This document shows, one piece after another, positions 25,307 through 36,719 of a DNA stretch of 64,000 bases. Location: contig CM065303.1 of assembly GCA_032871835.1 (NCBI GenBank), positions 60,488,597 through 60,552,596 on the forward strand. The letters are read 5' to 3'. The DNA comes from Dipteronia dyeriana (lineage: Eukaryota > Streptophyta > Magnoliopsida > Sapindales > Sapindaceae). Position numbers and translations under genes: made by a program. A model generated the notes under the pieces. It was not told where the DNA came from. It searched no databases and saw only the letters and a program-made list of their open reading frames with translations. Within the stretch, counting starts at the first letter, position 1. Each line of letters begins with the position of its first letter.

Positions 25307-25314
25307 GTCCCAAG

Positions 25315-25621
25315 CCTAAATCCGCAATCTCCGTGTATGCGGGTTGGGTTTAAACCCGGACTGCAAAATATGCGGGTTTACCAAACCCTTATTTTGACAT
25401 GCATTTTTACCCATGATTGTCTACCCGTAGAAGTTGCTAATCTTGTTACATTAGAGAAATTAAATAGTGAGTTTTCAGCATGGAGAATACTAGATCAATA
25501 TTTGTTGAGTTGGTTGGTTTCAACTGTTAGTGAATGAATCATGAATGATAGGTCAAGTAACCGAGTGTGTGTCTTCTCTGTATGCTTGAGAAGTTGTTTT
25601 CGCGGCAGTCGTTGACTAAAG
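25315..25621. pseudogene. Flanks of the split Copia pol fragment and a plus-strand Copia gag fragment
   Basis: From about 25410 the plus strand reads as part of a Copia gag polyprotein: VEVANLVTLEKLNSEFSAW, then RILDQYLLSWLVSTVSE, continuing as LEKLFSRQSLTKA with stops and gaps between. The same segment occurs at 52200-52370. The fragment ends where the minus-strand Copia LTR begins at 25622. Confidence 0.6.
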
Positions 25622-26160
25622 TGTTAGGATTTCGATTAACACAATTATAACATGCTTAGGCACAAAATTAATCCGAATGTTTAACCTAAACATGTTTCTA
25701 TACATGCTTAATCAAACCCTAATAAATATATTTACTAACCCATATCAATTCAAGAGAAAAGTAGAGATAATTAATAAGAGAAGCGTACCTGAATCCATCG
25801 CTGGAGATTTGTGAACGGGTTATGATCTTCCAAATTATCACGACCTATATGAACCCTACCGTGTTCTATTTTGTGCTGTTGATGGGGATACAGAGAAAAT
25901 AAAAGTATCGTGTAATTTGGGGACCATAACCCTAAATATATATAATAATCAAGTTATTATATGTTGGCTATTTCTAATTCGGCCCCTTAACAAATTATAA
26001 ATAGCAGTCTGGTATGTACACATTAATTTCATGACAATTATACCCTTAAGCCTTAATACTTAAATCTTAATTAAATCACTTTAATTTAGGTTTAACCAAA
26101 AGATAGCACAACACATTTAATGTTCACATGTGTGGCCCCATATGATGGAATTTTTCAACA
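25622..26160 (-). repeat. 3' LTR of minus-strand Copia element
   Basis: 539 bases, near-identical to 31573-32109. On the minus strand it begins TGTTGAAAAATTCC and ends ...ATCCTAACA. Just inside (26161-26175) the minus strand has the polypurine tract CCAGTGGGAGAT, which primes plus-strand synthesis. Confidence 0.9.
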
Positions 26161-26591
26161 ATCTCCCACTGGACCACATATGTAACTTTACAAATGTGTA
26201 TGAATTTATGAGCTTTAAAATTTTGCTATCACAATTTTAAGGTATATCTGAACAATCTCGTCCATTGATTATGCCAACATAGGATCAAAGCGGTTTTCGT
26301 CACATTTAGCATGACTAAACCCATCAATGGTCACATATACCAACATAACCAAATGACATAGATCAATCATGGATACGTATCATGGAAATTACATGCAATG
26401 TGATCTATACATGTCTATTCCAACTGGTCCTACTTTATTCCTTAGTGAGATCAAAACTTAACACAATGTAACAGAGTGTAATTAACCGAATACTTTATTT
26501 CTGATCAGAAAAATATCAAAATACATAAATGCATAAGTATATCCAAAATAAAAATATAGAGCAATACAATACAAAATTATACAAACTCCCA

Positions 26592-28206
26592 CTATAATGT
26601 GATATCCTCACACAAAATAACACTCATATGAGCAGTGTGCTCATGAAAGACCTTGGGTGGTAATCCTTTTGTAAGCGGATCCGCTATCATGGAGTTTGTC
26701 CCAATGTGCTCTATAGATATATGTCCACTATGTACTCTTTCCTTCACAACTACGAACTTAATGTCAATATGCATTGACTTAGATGAGCTCATGTTGTTGT
26801 TAGAATATAGCACTACTAACTTATTGTCACAATATAGTTTGAGTGGTCTTTCAACACCCTCCAGAATGCACAGCTCAGTGACAAAATTCCGCAGCCATAT
26901 TCCATGGTTGGATGCCTCATAGCATGCTACAAACTCTGCTGCCATGATGGAAGAAGCTATGAATGTCTGTTTGACACTCTTCCAAGAAATAGCTCCACCA
27001 ACCAACATGTATATGTAGCCTGATGTGGATCTCCTACTGTTTTGGCATCCAACATAATCAAATTCGAAATACTCTATGGTCTCAAACTGATCCGATCTCC
27101 TATATGTGAGCATGTAATATTTTGTTCTCTTCAAATACCTTATAACCCGATTGGATGCTTTCCAATTATCCATCCTAGAGTTACTTAAATATCTGCTTAA
27201 CATACCAACAATGTACGTAATATCCAAATGCGTACATACCTGAGCATACATTAGACTCCCTACAGCTGATGCATAAGGAATCTTTTGCATTTCCTTAGCT
27301 TCAAGGTTACTTTTAGGGCACTGATTAAGACTGAACTTGTCTCCCTTAGCGACAGGGGTGTCACCTGGTTTGCTGTCCTGCATGCCAAACCTTTTGAGCA
27401 CTGTATCGATATAGCTCATTTGTGATAATCCAAGAATACCCCAAGAGCGATCTCGTTGTATCTGAATCCCTAATACAAAAGAGAAGTCACCAAGAGCTTT
27501 CATCTCAAAATTCTTTGATAGAAATCTCTTGGTTTCATGCAACATGCCTATATCATTTGTGGCAAGCAGTATGTCATCGACATATAAAACTAGGAATATG
27601 TGCTTACTCCCACTGAATTTGTGATACACACAATTATCAACAACGTTTATCTCAAAACCAAACGAGATAATAACTTGATGAAACTTATGGTACCACTAAC
27701 GGGAAACTTGCTTGAATCTATAAATGGATTCTGTCAATTTGCAAACCATATTCTTTGGGTCTCCCAACTCAAAGTTTTCTGGTTGCACCATATAAATTGT
27801 TTCGTCAATGTTACCATTGAAAAACGCCGTCTTGACATCCATCTGATGAAGCTCAATGTCAAAATATGCAACAAATGTCAAAATATGCAACAAATGTCAT
27901 GATTGTCCTAAAAGAGTCTTTAGTTGAAAACCGGAGAGAAAGTCTATTTATAGTCAATCCCTTTCTTTTGGGTAAAGCCTTGAGTTACAAGACGAGCTTT
28001 ATACCTCTCCACATTACATTTCGAATCCCTTTGGTTTTAAATATCCATTTATAACCAATGGGCTTCGCACATTCTAGTAATGGGATAAGTACCCAAACCT
28101 TATTGTCTTGCATAGACTTATACTCCTCATTCATAGCATCAATCCACTTTTGAGAGTTGGAACCCTGTATGGCTTGATGGAAATTGATTGGATCATTTTC
28201 CATCAT
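26592..28206 (-). pseudogene. Copia reverse transcriptase-RNase H, broken
   Basis: Read on the minus strand: 28206-27985 holds the RT start (WIDAMNEEYKSMQDNKVW, GYKWIFKTK); 27893-27696 holds HQMDVKTAFFNGNIDE; 27629-26592 is an uninterrupted 345-codon frame with the RT active-site box LYVDDILLA, then FGMQDSKPGDTPV, and an RNase H region with STSGYIYMLVGGAISWKS, YCDNKLVV and HIDIKFVVVKE, ending near DPLTKGLPP. Frameshifts and stops separate the blocks. In life this copies the retrotransposon RNA into DNA; this copy cannot. Confidence 0.9.
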
Positions 28207-28399
28207 TCCAATGTTTTCCTCATGTTCCTGGAGAAATACGTAAAATCGTCTGGAATAACATTTATCCTTTCTCTAGTGGACCACCTTAATGGCACTGGTT
28301 CTTGAGTTTGTTCATCAGGAACAATTACCTCATCTTAAATGGGGGTTTGTTCAACATTGTCTGGATGAGGATCCAAATTCACTTCTTGATCAATGACAG

Positions 28400-28700
28400 G
28401 TATAGAAACCTACACATTGTCAAAAGCGATAGTAGGAATCGAAACCGATTCTTCCTCAAAGACAATGTCTCTAACCTTATTTCTCCCCCCAAACTCAACA
28501 TCCTCAAAAAATGTTGCAGTTTCCGTTTCAAAAATTGACCGAAGTGTGAGATCATAAAACTTATAGCCCCTTGATCGCTCAGAGTAGCCAATGAAGTAGG
28601 GAGTCCAATTTCTTTTCATGTTGTCTGTAAGGCCTTGCCTCAGTTGGATATCCCCAAATGTGAAATTGCTTTAGACTAGGCTTTATGCTTGTCCAAAGCT
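28400..28700 (-). pseudogene. Copia integrase C-terminal remnant
   Basis: The minus strand reads ELWTSIKPSLKQFHIWGYP, then YSERSRGYKFYDLTLRSIF and FFEDVEFGGRNKVRDIVFEE, the stretch that normally joins the integrase core to reverse transcriptase in Copia polyproteins. It begins abruptly right after gag sequence, marking the deletion junction at about 28710. Confidence 0.8.
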
Positions 28701-29350
28701 CATAAGGTTTTTTTTAGCAGCTTTATTATTCTTCCTCTATTTGCCCTTATCCTTATAGGTGCTAGCCAAATGAGCACTTCGGTCCTGTCTCGCTTCAGCC
28801 TCTCTTCCTCTTGCACACAGTAAGAAATGAGCTCATTAAGAGTCCATTTCTCCTTTTGACAGTTGTAACTGACCTTAAACTGGCTGTATTGTGCATGAAG
28901 AGATATTAATACCAAATGCACGAGCAAGTCGTCAGACAGCTCGAGATTCAGTGCCTTAAGCTTAGAAGCAATATGAGACATTTCCATAATATACTCCTTA
29001 ATGTTCCCTTTGCCTTTGTACTTCATAGAAATCAAGCTTTGCAAATGCGTGCTTGTTTCTACCTCATCGTTTTTAACAAAACGCTTTTTAATTTCGGTCA
29101 GGAACTCCTTGGCCTTGGTTATCTTTTCAGATACCCCACCCCTAAATGCCTCCGGAATGCCGCACTTGATGATCATAAGACTCATGCGATTTGAGCAATC
29201 CCACTTCTCAAAGTTCTTTCTGTCATCAGGAGAACTTGCATCCGTAAGAGAAGCGGGTTGCTCAACCCGAAGTGCAAGGTCTAGATCCATGCAGCCGAGA
29301 ACGATTTCAATGTTCTCCTTCCAATCCTTAAAGTTGGTCCCATTAAGCAT
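28700..29350 (-). CDS. Copia gag fragment (UBN2-type), relic frame
   Basis: A 216-codon open frame. It has the retrotransposon gag pattern: LNGTNFKDWKENIEIVLG at the start, WDCSNRMSLMIIKCGIPEAF in the middle, then VSYNCQKEKWTLNELISYC. Gag forms the virus-like particle shell. The frame is open but ends at the deletion that removed the zinc knuckle, protease and integrase, so it cannot be part of a full Gag-Pol. Confidence 0.8.
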   Translation of the reverse strand: MLNGTNFKDWKENIEIVLGCMDLDLALRVEQPASLTDASSPDDRKNFEKWDCSNRMSLMIIKCGIPEAFRGGVSEKITKAKEFLTEIKKRFVKNDEVETSTHLQSLISMKYKGKGNIKEYIMEMSHIASKLKALNLELSDDLLVHLVLISLHAQYSQFKVSYNCQKEKWTLNELISYCVQEEERLKRDRTEVLIWLAPIRIRANRGRIIKLLKKTL

Positions 29351-29459
29351 GGGTATAGAGTTGGTATTAGCAGATATAGTAAAACATTAGTTTGAAAGAG
29401 ATCAAAACAAACATACAAGCATGCTCACATGAATAACCAAATACAATGATCAACAAATT

Positions 29460-30480
29460 CAAATAATGGTAAGTCCCATCTCAAGATACCTAGCACAACA
29501 TTAATATCAAGTCTTTGGACAATAATATTAATTGTAAGTGATACTCTTGTTTTAGTGATCAAATATTGACAATAATTAATGTCAAATAATAAATCTATCT
29601 TTGAATCGACTTATTATTCACATGTAAAACCTTATAATCGTCACATATTTATCACCACATGTGTGTGTGCAATTCAACCAAGTATTAACCTTCCTTTGAG
29701 CCGACTAATACTCACATGAATTTACATACACACAAACATCCAACATCCCTCATGAATAATCTACACAAGAGAGGTCACTTAGGCGACATCTTGCTTCAAT
29801 TAGCCCATTTAGAATGATAGACCACTTTATTTAACCATAAAAGATATACCAAATAATGGCCGGTCCCATCTTAAGATACCCAGTACAATATTAATATCAA
29901 GTCTTTAGACAATAATATTAATCGTAAGTGATATTCTTATTTTAGTGATCAAATATTGATAATAATTTATATTAAATAATAAATCTATCTTTGGATCGAC
30001 TTATTATTCACATGTAAAACCTTATAATCATCACATGTTTACCACTATAGATATGTGTACAATTCAGCCAAATATTAACATTCCTTTGGGCCGGTCAAGT
30101 ATTAACCTTCCTTTGGGCCGGCCAATATCCGTATGAATTTATATACACACACGTGGTACTCTTTTAGCAGTGATCAAACATTGACAATAATTTATGTTAA
30201 ATAATAAATCTTTCTTTGGATCGACTTATTATTCACACATAAAACCTTATAATCGTCATATGTTTACCACCACAGATATATATACAATTCGGCCAAGTAT
30301 TAACCTTTCTTTGGACCGGCTAATACCCGCATGAATTTACACACACACGAACATCCAACATCCAACATCTCTCATGAACAATCTACAAAAGAGAGGTCAC
30401 TTTGGTGACATCTTGTTTCAATTAACCCATTTAGAATGATGGACTACTTTATTTAACCATAAAATGTATACCACCAAATA
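29460..30480. repeat. Tandem ~300-400-bp repeats in the Copia leader
   Basis: Three related units start near 29460, 29853 and 30150. Each carries a GATCAAATATTGACAATAAT-like phrase, a TTTGGATCGACTTATTATTC phrase, ACCTTATAATCGTCA, CCTTTGGGCCGG, and (units 1 and 3) a GAGAGGTCACTT phrase close to the unit end. Unit 2 is shortened and has an extra small duplication around CCTTTGGGCCGGTCAAGTAT. No coding frame. Confidence 0.8.
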
Positions 30481-31572
30481 TTTGAATTTAAGTTGATCCT
30501 AATAATAAAATAAAAATAAATACAAATTTATTTTATTTTATCAAAATTGCAAAAGTATCCCTTATTTTGTAAAATTACAGAAAGACCCCTTAATTTTTCA
30601 TAATTAAAATTTGGCCCCAAAACTTTTGAAAATTATAAAGTGACCCCCTAACTTTTAAATAATTATACATCTGCCCCAAACCTTTTTCATAATTGCAAAC
30701 AGGCCTTGTAAAATTTGGAAATTAAAAACTGATCCCGAAACTTTATCAAAATCACACAATGGCCCAAATAAATTGCAAAACAGCCCCTCAAGAATTTCAA
30801 ATTTTTTATAGAAGGGCCTGACAAAAATCAACCTGTAAACCCTAGTTTCTTTTTGCCGCTGTCGCCTTATCCACCAGAATGTCACCAGAAAGCGACGAAC
30901 GGCGGCCAAGCAGCAGCGCACCAATCGATCGGCGATCGAACGAAGCACCGATCTACGAAACGAACGTCGGCCGATCTTGGTTCGATCTGAACCAGATCGT
31001 GGCGGTCGCCCGACGATCGCCATCGTCGTGGCTAAAAGTGCTGGTTCTCACCGGAAACCACGCGTTGACCGAGAAGAGGAGATGCTGGACCTGGTGTGGC
31101 CAGCGATGGATCTTGACCCGAGAAGGAAATCGATGGGTATGGGTGGTTGGGCATAGGTCGGTTTGGGTGTGAAAACCCATCAGACGAAAACCAACACCTA
31201 TTCACAACCCATCACCCCAAAACAAAACCCAGATCAATTTCCAACACCATATCTAAGTTTTTTTTTATTTTTTTTTTATTTTTAATAATTCGAAAACGTG
31301 CAGTAGCAGCAAACATAACCTATGTCAAAATTCAATTCTCAAAATTCAAAAGATCAAAACTCAAATAATTTATGTCACAGAACTCATAAATCAAAGATGT
31401 ATAACATAATATTTTGTTTATGGATTCAACACATAAATTAATCAATAAAACTGCATCTGTCGCAGCAAATAAAGTAAGTTCAGTTTTTTATTTTTTATTT
31501 TTTATTTTTTTAATACCGAAAATTCAAATCTTAAATCCTCAAGAATCAACTATGGATAGTTCTGATACCACT
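30481..31572 (-). other. Copia leader between 5' LTR and repeats
   Basis: Non-coding leader of the minus-strand element. It includes a GC-rich patch (30850-31170, many CGATCG-like words) and a primer site next to the LTR. Short frames in the GC-rich patch on both strands have no recognisable domain. Confidence 0.5.
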
Positions 31573-32109
31573 TGTTAGGATTTCGATTAACACAATTATA
31601 ACATGTTTAGACACAAAATTAATCCGAATGTTTAACCTAAACATGTTTCTATACATACTTAATCAAACCCTAATAAACATATTTACTAACCCATATAAAT
31701 TCAAGAGAAAAGTAAAGATAATTAATAAGCGGAAGCGTACCTGAATCCATCGCTGGAGATTTGTGAACGTGTTGTGATCTTCCAAATTATCACGACCTAT
31801 ATGAACCCTACCGTGTTCTATTTTGCTCTGTTGATAAGGATACAGAGAAAATAAAAGTATCGTGTAATTTGGGGGTCATTATCCTAAATATATATAATAA
31901 TCAAATTATTATATGTTGACTATTTCTAATTCTGCCTCTCAACAAATTAGAAATAATACTATGATATTTACACATTAATTCTATAATAATTATACCCTTA
32001 ATCCTTAATACTTAAATCTTAATTAGATCACTTTAATTTAGATTTAACCAAAAGATAACTCTAGCACGTTTTTTGTTCACATATGTGGTCCCATCCGATA
32101 GAATTTTCC
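31573..32109 (-). repeat. 5' LTR of minus-strand Copia element
   Basis: About 537 bases matching 25622-26160, with shared words such as GAAGCGTACCTGAATCCATC and CACGACCTATATGAACCC. It is adjacent to the primer site at 31560-31570. The terminal bases at the 32109 side differ from the other LTR. Confidence 0.9.
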
Positions 32110-32114
32110 TAAAG

Positions 32115-32584
32115 CAACATCGTAAGAAAGTAGGTTGGCAGAAATACCAAACCAATATAGAGGAAGAGAAGCCATGCCTGAGACAGCATATGCATATTAG
32201 AAAAAAGCAGTGAGAAGAAGTGAGTGGAAAATGTAAATACTTGGTAGAGCTGAAGCGGGAATGCATGCAGAATAAGAAGCGTTGATGGAAATACAAGGAA
32301 CAAAAGGGCTGTCCTATCCTGTTCCTGTTGAACACACGCATACGCATACACAGACACAGTTATAAACATTCTCAGGAACCCACCCAGCAACAACAATTAT
32401 CAAGATGAGAATCAGGTACCATGAGCTTTGTTGGGAAGAAAAGAGGAGGATGAGAATCAGGTACCATGAGAATCAGGTATAAATCATCTTCGAGCTTGTC
32501 GGCCAACTTGTAAGGGAGAGAATGAAGCGAGGAACGCAATCGGCGAATATTTGAGTCCACTGCCTGAGATATTGCTCATCGCTG
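32115..32584. other. Unassigned DNA upstream of SDE3-like copy 1; probable promoter
   Basis: This 470-base stretch has no match in the upstream DNA of copies 2 and 3, although all three share the leader exon end. A 22-base block (GATGAGAATCAGGTACCATG) occurs twice, near 32404 and 32449. A hydrophobic 95-codon frame on the minus strand (32396-32109) has no recognisable family. Confidence 0.4.
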
Positions 32585-32905
32585 CAAGTGTCAACTGTCA
32601 AGTAAGTACTCACTCAAGTTCAATTCTTCTTTTGTTTATTTGTGCATTCTCTTGTTTACCTCTGTTTGCTTATTGTACATGTGAAAAGATTGGTAAAGTT
32701 ACCAAAGTTTTATTTCTTTTATTGTCCTCAGTTTTCTAATCAACCTAAATATATATCCATTTAAGCACCCTAATTCATTCTTTGCTTAATCTCTAAGAAA
32801 AGAAATGAAAATGTATACTCACATCAGCATAATCAGCATAAACTATCAAATAGATGGTTAAGGGATTAGATTAGACGTGTGTGCTTTTGTTTTGCAGAGG
32901 ATAAA

Positions 32906-35900
32906 ATGTCATTCTTTCTTGAAATTTTGGAGCGTATTCGTTGTCGTTTCCATAATCACACCATACACCAGTCGGATACAACAGGCAATTATGAACAAGA
33001 ATGTGGAAGTTCATCTCATGTTACCTCAACTAGAACGTTGCCAAGTAATACGTCCGTTCAAAACAGGGAAGTTATAGGTTCAAGGACAAGTAATTCAACT
33101 GAAGGAATTAACCAATTAGTGTCTCTGGATACAAAGGATCTTAGTGCATTGCTGCATGTTCCTTATACCTCTAAACCGCCATCAACGTCTTCTAGTCAAT
33201 CTCCATTTCTTTCTGTGTCATCCCCTAAGCCACCAGCTGCTTCTTTGATATCATCTCCATCATCAGCTCCCAAATCCACAACATCTTCATATAAATTATC
33301 TCCATTGTCGCCTGCAGTACCTCCATCTTCTTCTAATCTTTTTCCTTCAGTTTCCAAACCCTCAACACCGTTTTCTAAGCCACCTCTTTCATCCCCTAGT
33401 CCCCCATCCTCTTCAGCTTCTTCATTTGGGTCAACAACAACTTCCTCTAAGGTGACAATTTCTTCTAAACCTAAATCATCTCCATCGTTGCCTGCGGTAC
33501 CTCCATCTTCTTCTAATCTTTTTCCTTCATCCCCTAAATCCCCATCCTCTTCAGCTTCTTCATTTGGGTCAACAACAGCTTCCCCTAAGCCCTCTCAATC
33601 CTCTAAGGTGACACTTTCTCCTACTTCCTCCGGTCTAACTGATAAGAAGAATAAAATGAAATATGAATTGTGCGAAAAGGATCCACTGCCTATTTATATA
33701 ATTCCCAAGGATATCAAAGATGTGATCGGGAAGGATATTGTGCCTGGAGTTCTCTACAAACCATTGTCTCCATCGACCTACAAGGATTACTTCGCTGCCC
33801 TGCTATATGCTGAGGACTACTACATTGAGGTACACCAACTGATTATTTTGTATAATGGATTTATTGATTCTTCTTTACCACTAAATTAAAGATTGAAACC
33901 TGTAGTGTAATCTGTTGACTCAACAGCTGATCCACGCACTAACTTAAGTATGGTTATTCTAATTAAACACAATTAGATACACTTGTTTGAATAATAGTGG
34001 ATAAGTCCAATACTAGAAATAAGATTGTAATGCTATTCAAAACCCATCTGTAACAAAGAGTCCTCAATTTCTTAGCTGTGGCATTTTATAGTGTAGAAAT
34101 GCATAAGGGAGTTTGACACTCTTAAAAGTTGTGTCAACAGAACCTTTGTCTGTTAATTTGTCTTTTAAATTTATGCTTTATCATTTTTGTTTTGAATAAC
34201 TTGATGCTCTTACTTGAAGCAGAAATGGAGTGATTTTCAATTGGTGAATATAACTATTGAATTACAAGAAGCAGAAATTTCCAGGAATTCCAGCAACAAA
34301 AAACACTTCTATGAGAGTGATGAGAAAAAAGGCACTCTCTTTGCAGCATTTGAGATTAGCTCTATTCCTGAGAACCGACCATTTCTTTTATCAAGGGACT
34401 TTGTCTTTGCAAAACCTACTGGTAGGAAAGTTGATCCATTTCAGGTTAGTTTTGTGAAAACTTGTCAATTTATATAACATATACAACCATAATTTATAGT
34501 TAGTTATAAGTATCAGTTTTTTCTTGGATTTGATAAGGTAGAATGCAGCACTTCATAGTTCTCATAATACTCAAAATTGAAATACACCATACTTCTGAGT
34601 TCTGCCAATACCCCAAACTTGTAGTGTTAGTGTGTTACATTGTTCTGACCAATAATCTACATCTAAAATGAAACTTGATCTACTTTGGAAGTACCCTTTA
34701 TGAAGCCTTGAGAAGTAAATGCTTTTAAATTTGCTGACCCAAAAATCGGTACCTTGGCAACAGCCAGTAAGCTTAAAACAAAATTTCTCTGATGATATAT
34801 TAATTGTAGAACACTATGAGATTATAGTTTGTTTTTTCAGCTATTGTTCAGTTTGAACTTCACGTGGAAGAGTGTTAGGATACCACATTGACTAAGTATG
34901 GGATTAGCCAATGGTATATAACTCATTGGGCACCCTCTTCTTGCAAGCCGGTTTTGTATCAAAGAGCAAGTACACCGATTAAGATTATAGTTTTCGGACA
35001 TCTTGGACATGCGATTACTAATGGATTGAGTTTGATCAAAATAGAATGTAGCTTGCATTTTTTGTAAAATCAGTCATTTTACTTTCTGGTTTCTCATCTT
35101 TATTTTTTCCAAAATATTTATGTTCTCAAATCCTAAACAGGGTATTATCAATCGAGTGAAGAGGAGCACTACTGTTTTAGTTGAGTTTGAAGAAGATTTT
35201 TATACTCAGCATCATCCGAATTGCCGATATGATCTCAGCTTCTCATTCAACAGAGTCTGCCTGAAACGGGCTCACCAAGCCGTTTCAGCTGCATCAGATC
35301 CTGTATTCCAGGACTACCTTTTTCCTGATTGTGCTCTCAGAAAGGAAATCGCTACCTCGGCAACTCTTCTTTCAAGCAATTACAAACTTAATTCGCGACA
35401 AAATTCAGCAGTTCATCATATCTTAAGTTTTCAAGGTCCACCTCCTTATCTTGTAGAAGGTCCACTTTGTGTAACTATCTCCAAACCACTATCAGAATCT
35501 GGTATGGAAGAAGCAGTACTCGAAAAACAGCTATCAGTATCTGGTATGGTTGTTCAAGAAGCAGTACTCAAAATTTATAAGGGCTCGCCTCAGAGTCGAA
35601 TCCTTATATGTGCACCTATAAACAGCACGTGTGATGCTCTTATGAGAGGCTTGAATCAGGAGATTCCCGAGTCACACATGTTTCGAGCCAATGCTGCATT
35701 TAGAGAGTTAGATGGGGTACCAGACGACATCCTCCCCTCATGTCTGTATAAAGGTGAATGCTTTTCTTGTCCCTCACTTGAGAAATTGAGGGCATTCAGG
35801 GTGATATTATCTACGTTTGTTAGCAGCTTCAGGCTTCGTAATGAAGGCATTGCAGCTGGACATTTTAGTCACATTTTTCTGGTGGATGCCTCATCGGCTA

Positions 35901-36106
35901 CTGAGCCAGAGACTATGATAGCTCTTAGCAATTTGGCTTGTGAGAAAACAGCAGTGATAGTTACTGGTTCACCCAACAACCGTTCAGGCTGGGTCCGCTC
36001 TGATATTGCTCGGAAGCAGGGATTGAAGGTATCATATTTTGAAAGACTTCGTGAGAGCAAGAGATACAGCTGTCTCGATCCGGCATTCATCACACAGCTG
36101 GTATAA
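32906..36106 (+). CDS. SDE3/MOV10-like helicase-related protein, copy 1 (degenerate ATPase motifs)
   Basis: Three coding exons splice in frame at phase 0: 32906-33829, 34223-34444, 35141-36106, giving 703 residues. A leader exon ends at 32601 (GT donor) and joins 32898. Exon 1: short N-terminus MSFFLEILERIRCRF, a ~190-residue Ser/Pro linker, then a conserved block (DPLPIYIIPKDIKDVIGKDI, YKDYFAALLYAEDYY). Exon 2: FLLSRDFVFAKPTGRKVDPF. Exon 3: the helicase RecA-like half with GPPPYLVEGPL where Walker A is expected, RILICAPINSTCDALM (motif Ia), FLVDASSATEPETM at Walker B, and TGSPNN at motif III. SDE3 and MOV10 are RNA helicases of small-RNA silencing; that is family knowledge. GKT and the Walker B Glu are absent and the second RecA domain is missing, so ATP-driven unwinding is unlikely. 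It ends at TAA 36104. Confidence 0.85.
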
Positions 36107-36719
36107 CCTTGAGCAAGAATCAGATGAAACTTGCATCTTTGTGTCATTCTCCTACAATTCTGAGCTGCTATTACAGGAACTAGTGAACTACAACCTCTAA
36201 CTACTAGTTCTTCAGCTTCTTTTGTTGTTAGTATTTTGTCTTGTGTAAAAGTGCCAATGTGAGGACTGAGGATGCGCAACATATATTTTATGTTTGTAAT
36301 TGCTGTGTTGCATGGATGATTGATCAGTGAATGGACGAGCTAAGTTGCTTCCAGGAATATAGGTTTACTAGTACTGTTTGTGAGAAGGTCCTAAAACTTA
36401 TATCTTTCCATCTATGCACTTGGTTAGACATGTAGAAAAAGATGCAGCTGCTCAAACAGACCCCAAATAACGTCATAACATCCAACCAAGTAGTTGATTT
36501 CTTTCATTTTTATCCTTTTTGCAAGTTGAAGAAGTCCTACAACATATGACTAATCTCTACATGTATCAAAATAACAATCCCCTTAAAAATAGCTAAACGA
36601 AGCCCATGATATCTGACCGCAATCACCTGAATTTCATTCCAAGAATGATATAATTACCAAGGTCTCAAGTGTGATATCACAAGATCAAAGGTGTGGAAGA
36701 CCAGCTGAAGTTAACTGAG
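36107..36719. other. 3' flank of SDE3-like copy 1
   Basis: Likely 3' UTR and downstream DNA, paralogous to 43769-44040 plus 51647-51790 after copy 2. At 36475-36479 it has a single ATAAC where copy 2 has a Copia insertion, so it is the empty site. Confidence 0.6.

Larger units (their letters stand above)
25622..32109 (-). mobile_element. Ty1/Copia retrotransposon, minus strand, internally deleted
   Basis: Two ~540-bp LTRs flank about 5.4 kb. On the minus strand the order is 5' LTR (31573-32109), primer site TGGTATCAGAAC complementary to initiator Met tRNA (about 31560-31570), long leader, tandem repeats (29460-30480), gag (29350-28700), the tail of integrase (28700-28400), reverse transcriptase and RNase H (28206-26592), polypurine tract, 3' LTR. 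Protease and the catalytic core of integrase are missing. A possible target duplication TAAAG lies at 25617-25621 and 32110-32114; the outer end of the 5' LTR seems to have lost its last few bases. Cannot move by itself. Confidence 0.88.

Noticed and set aside
24687..25310. Several frames rich in Gly, Met, Pro and His
   Set aside because: They are translations of GGGGAT/ATCCCC repeats inside the hAT MITE.
29460..30480. Regular direct repeats suggestive of a CRISPR array
   Set aside because: Units are hundreds of bases long, without spacers, inside a plant retrotransposon leader.
30655..31180. Overlapping Arg-rich frames on both strands
   Set aside because: They lie in the non-coding leader of the minus-strand Copia, GC-rich with CGATCG words; no domain.
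32109..32396. Hydrophobic 95-codon minus-strand frame resembling a membrane protein
   Set aside because: Partly overlapped by another frame, starts at an LTR border, no recognised family; kept only as a remark in the upstream region.
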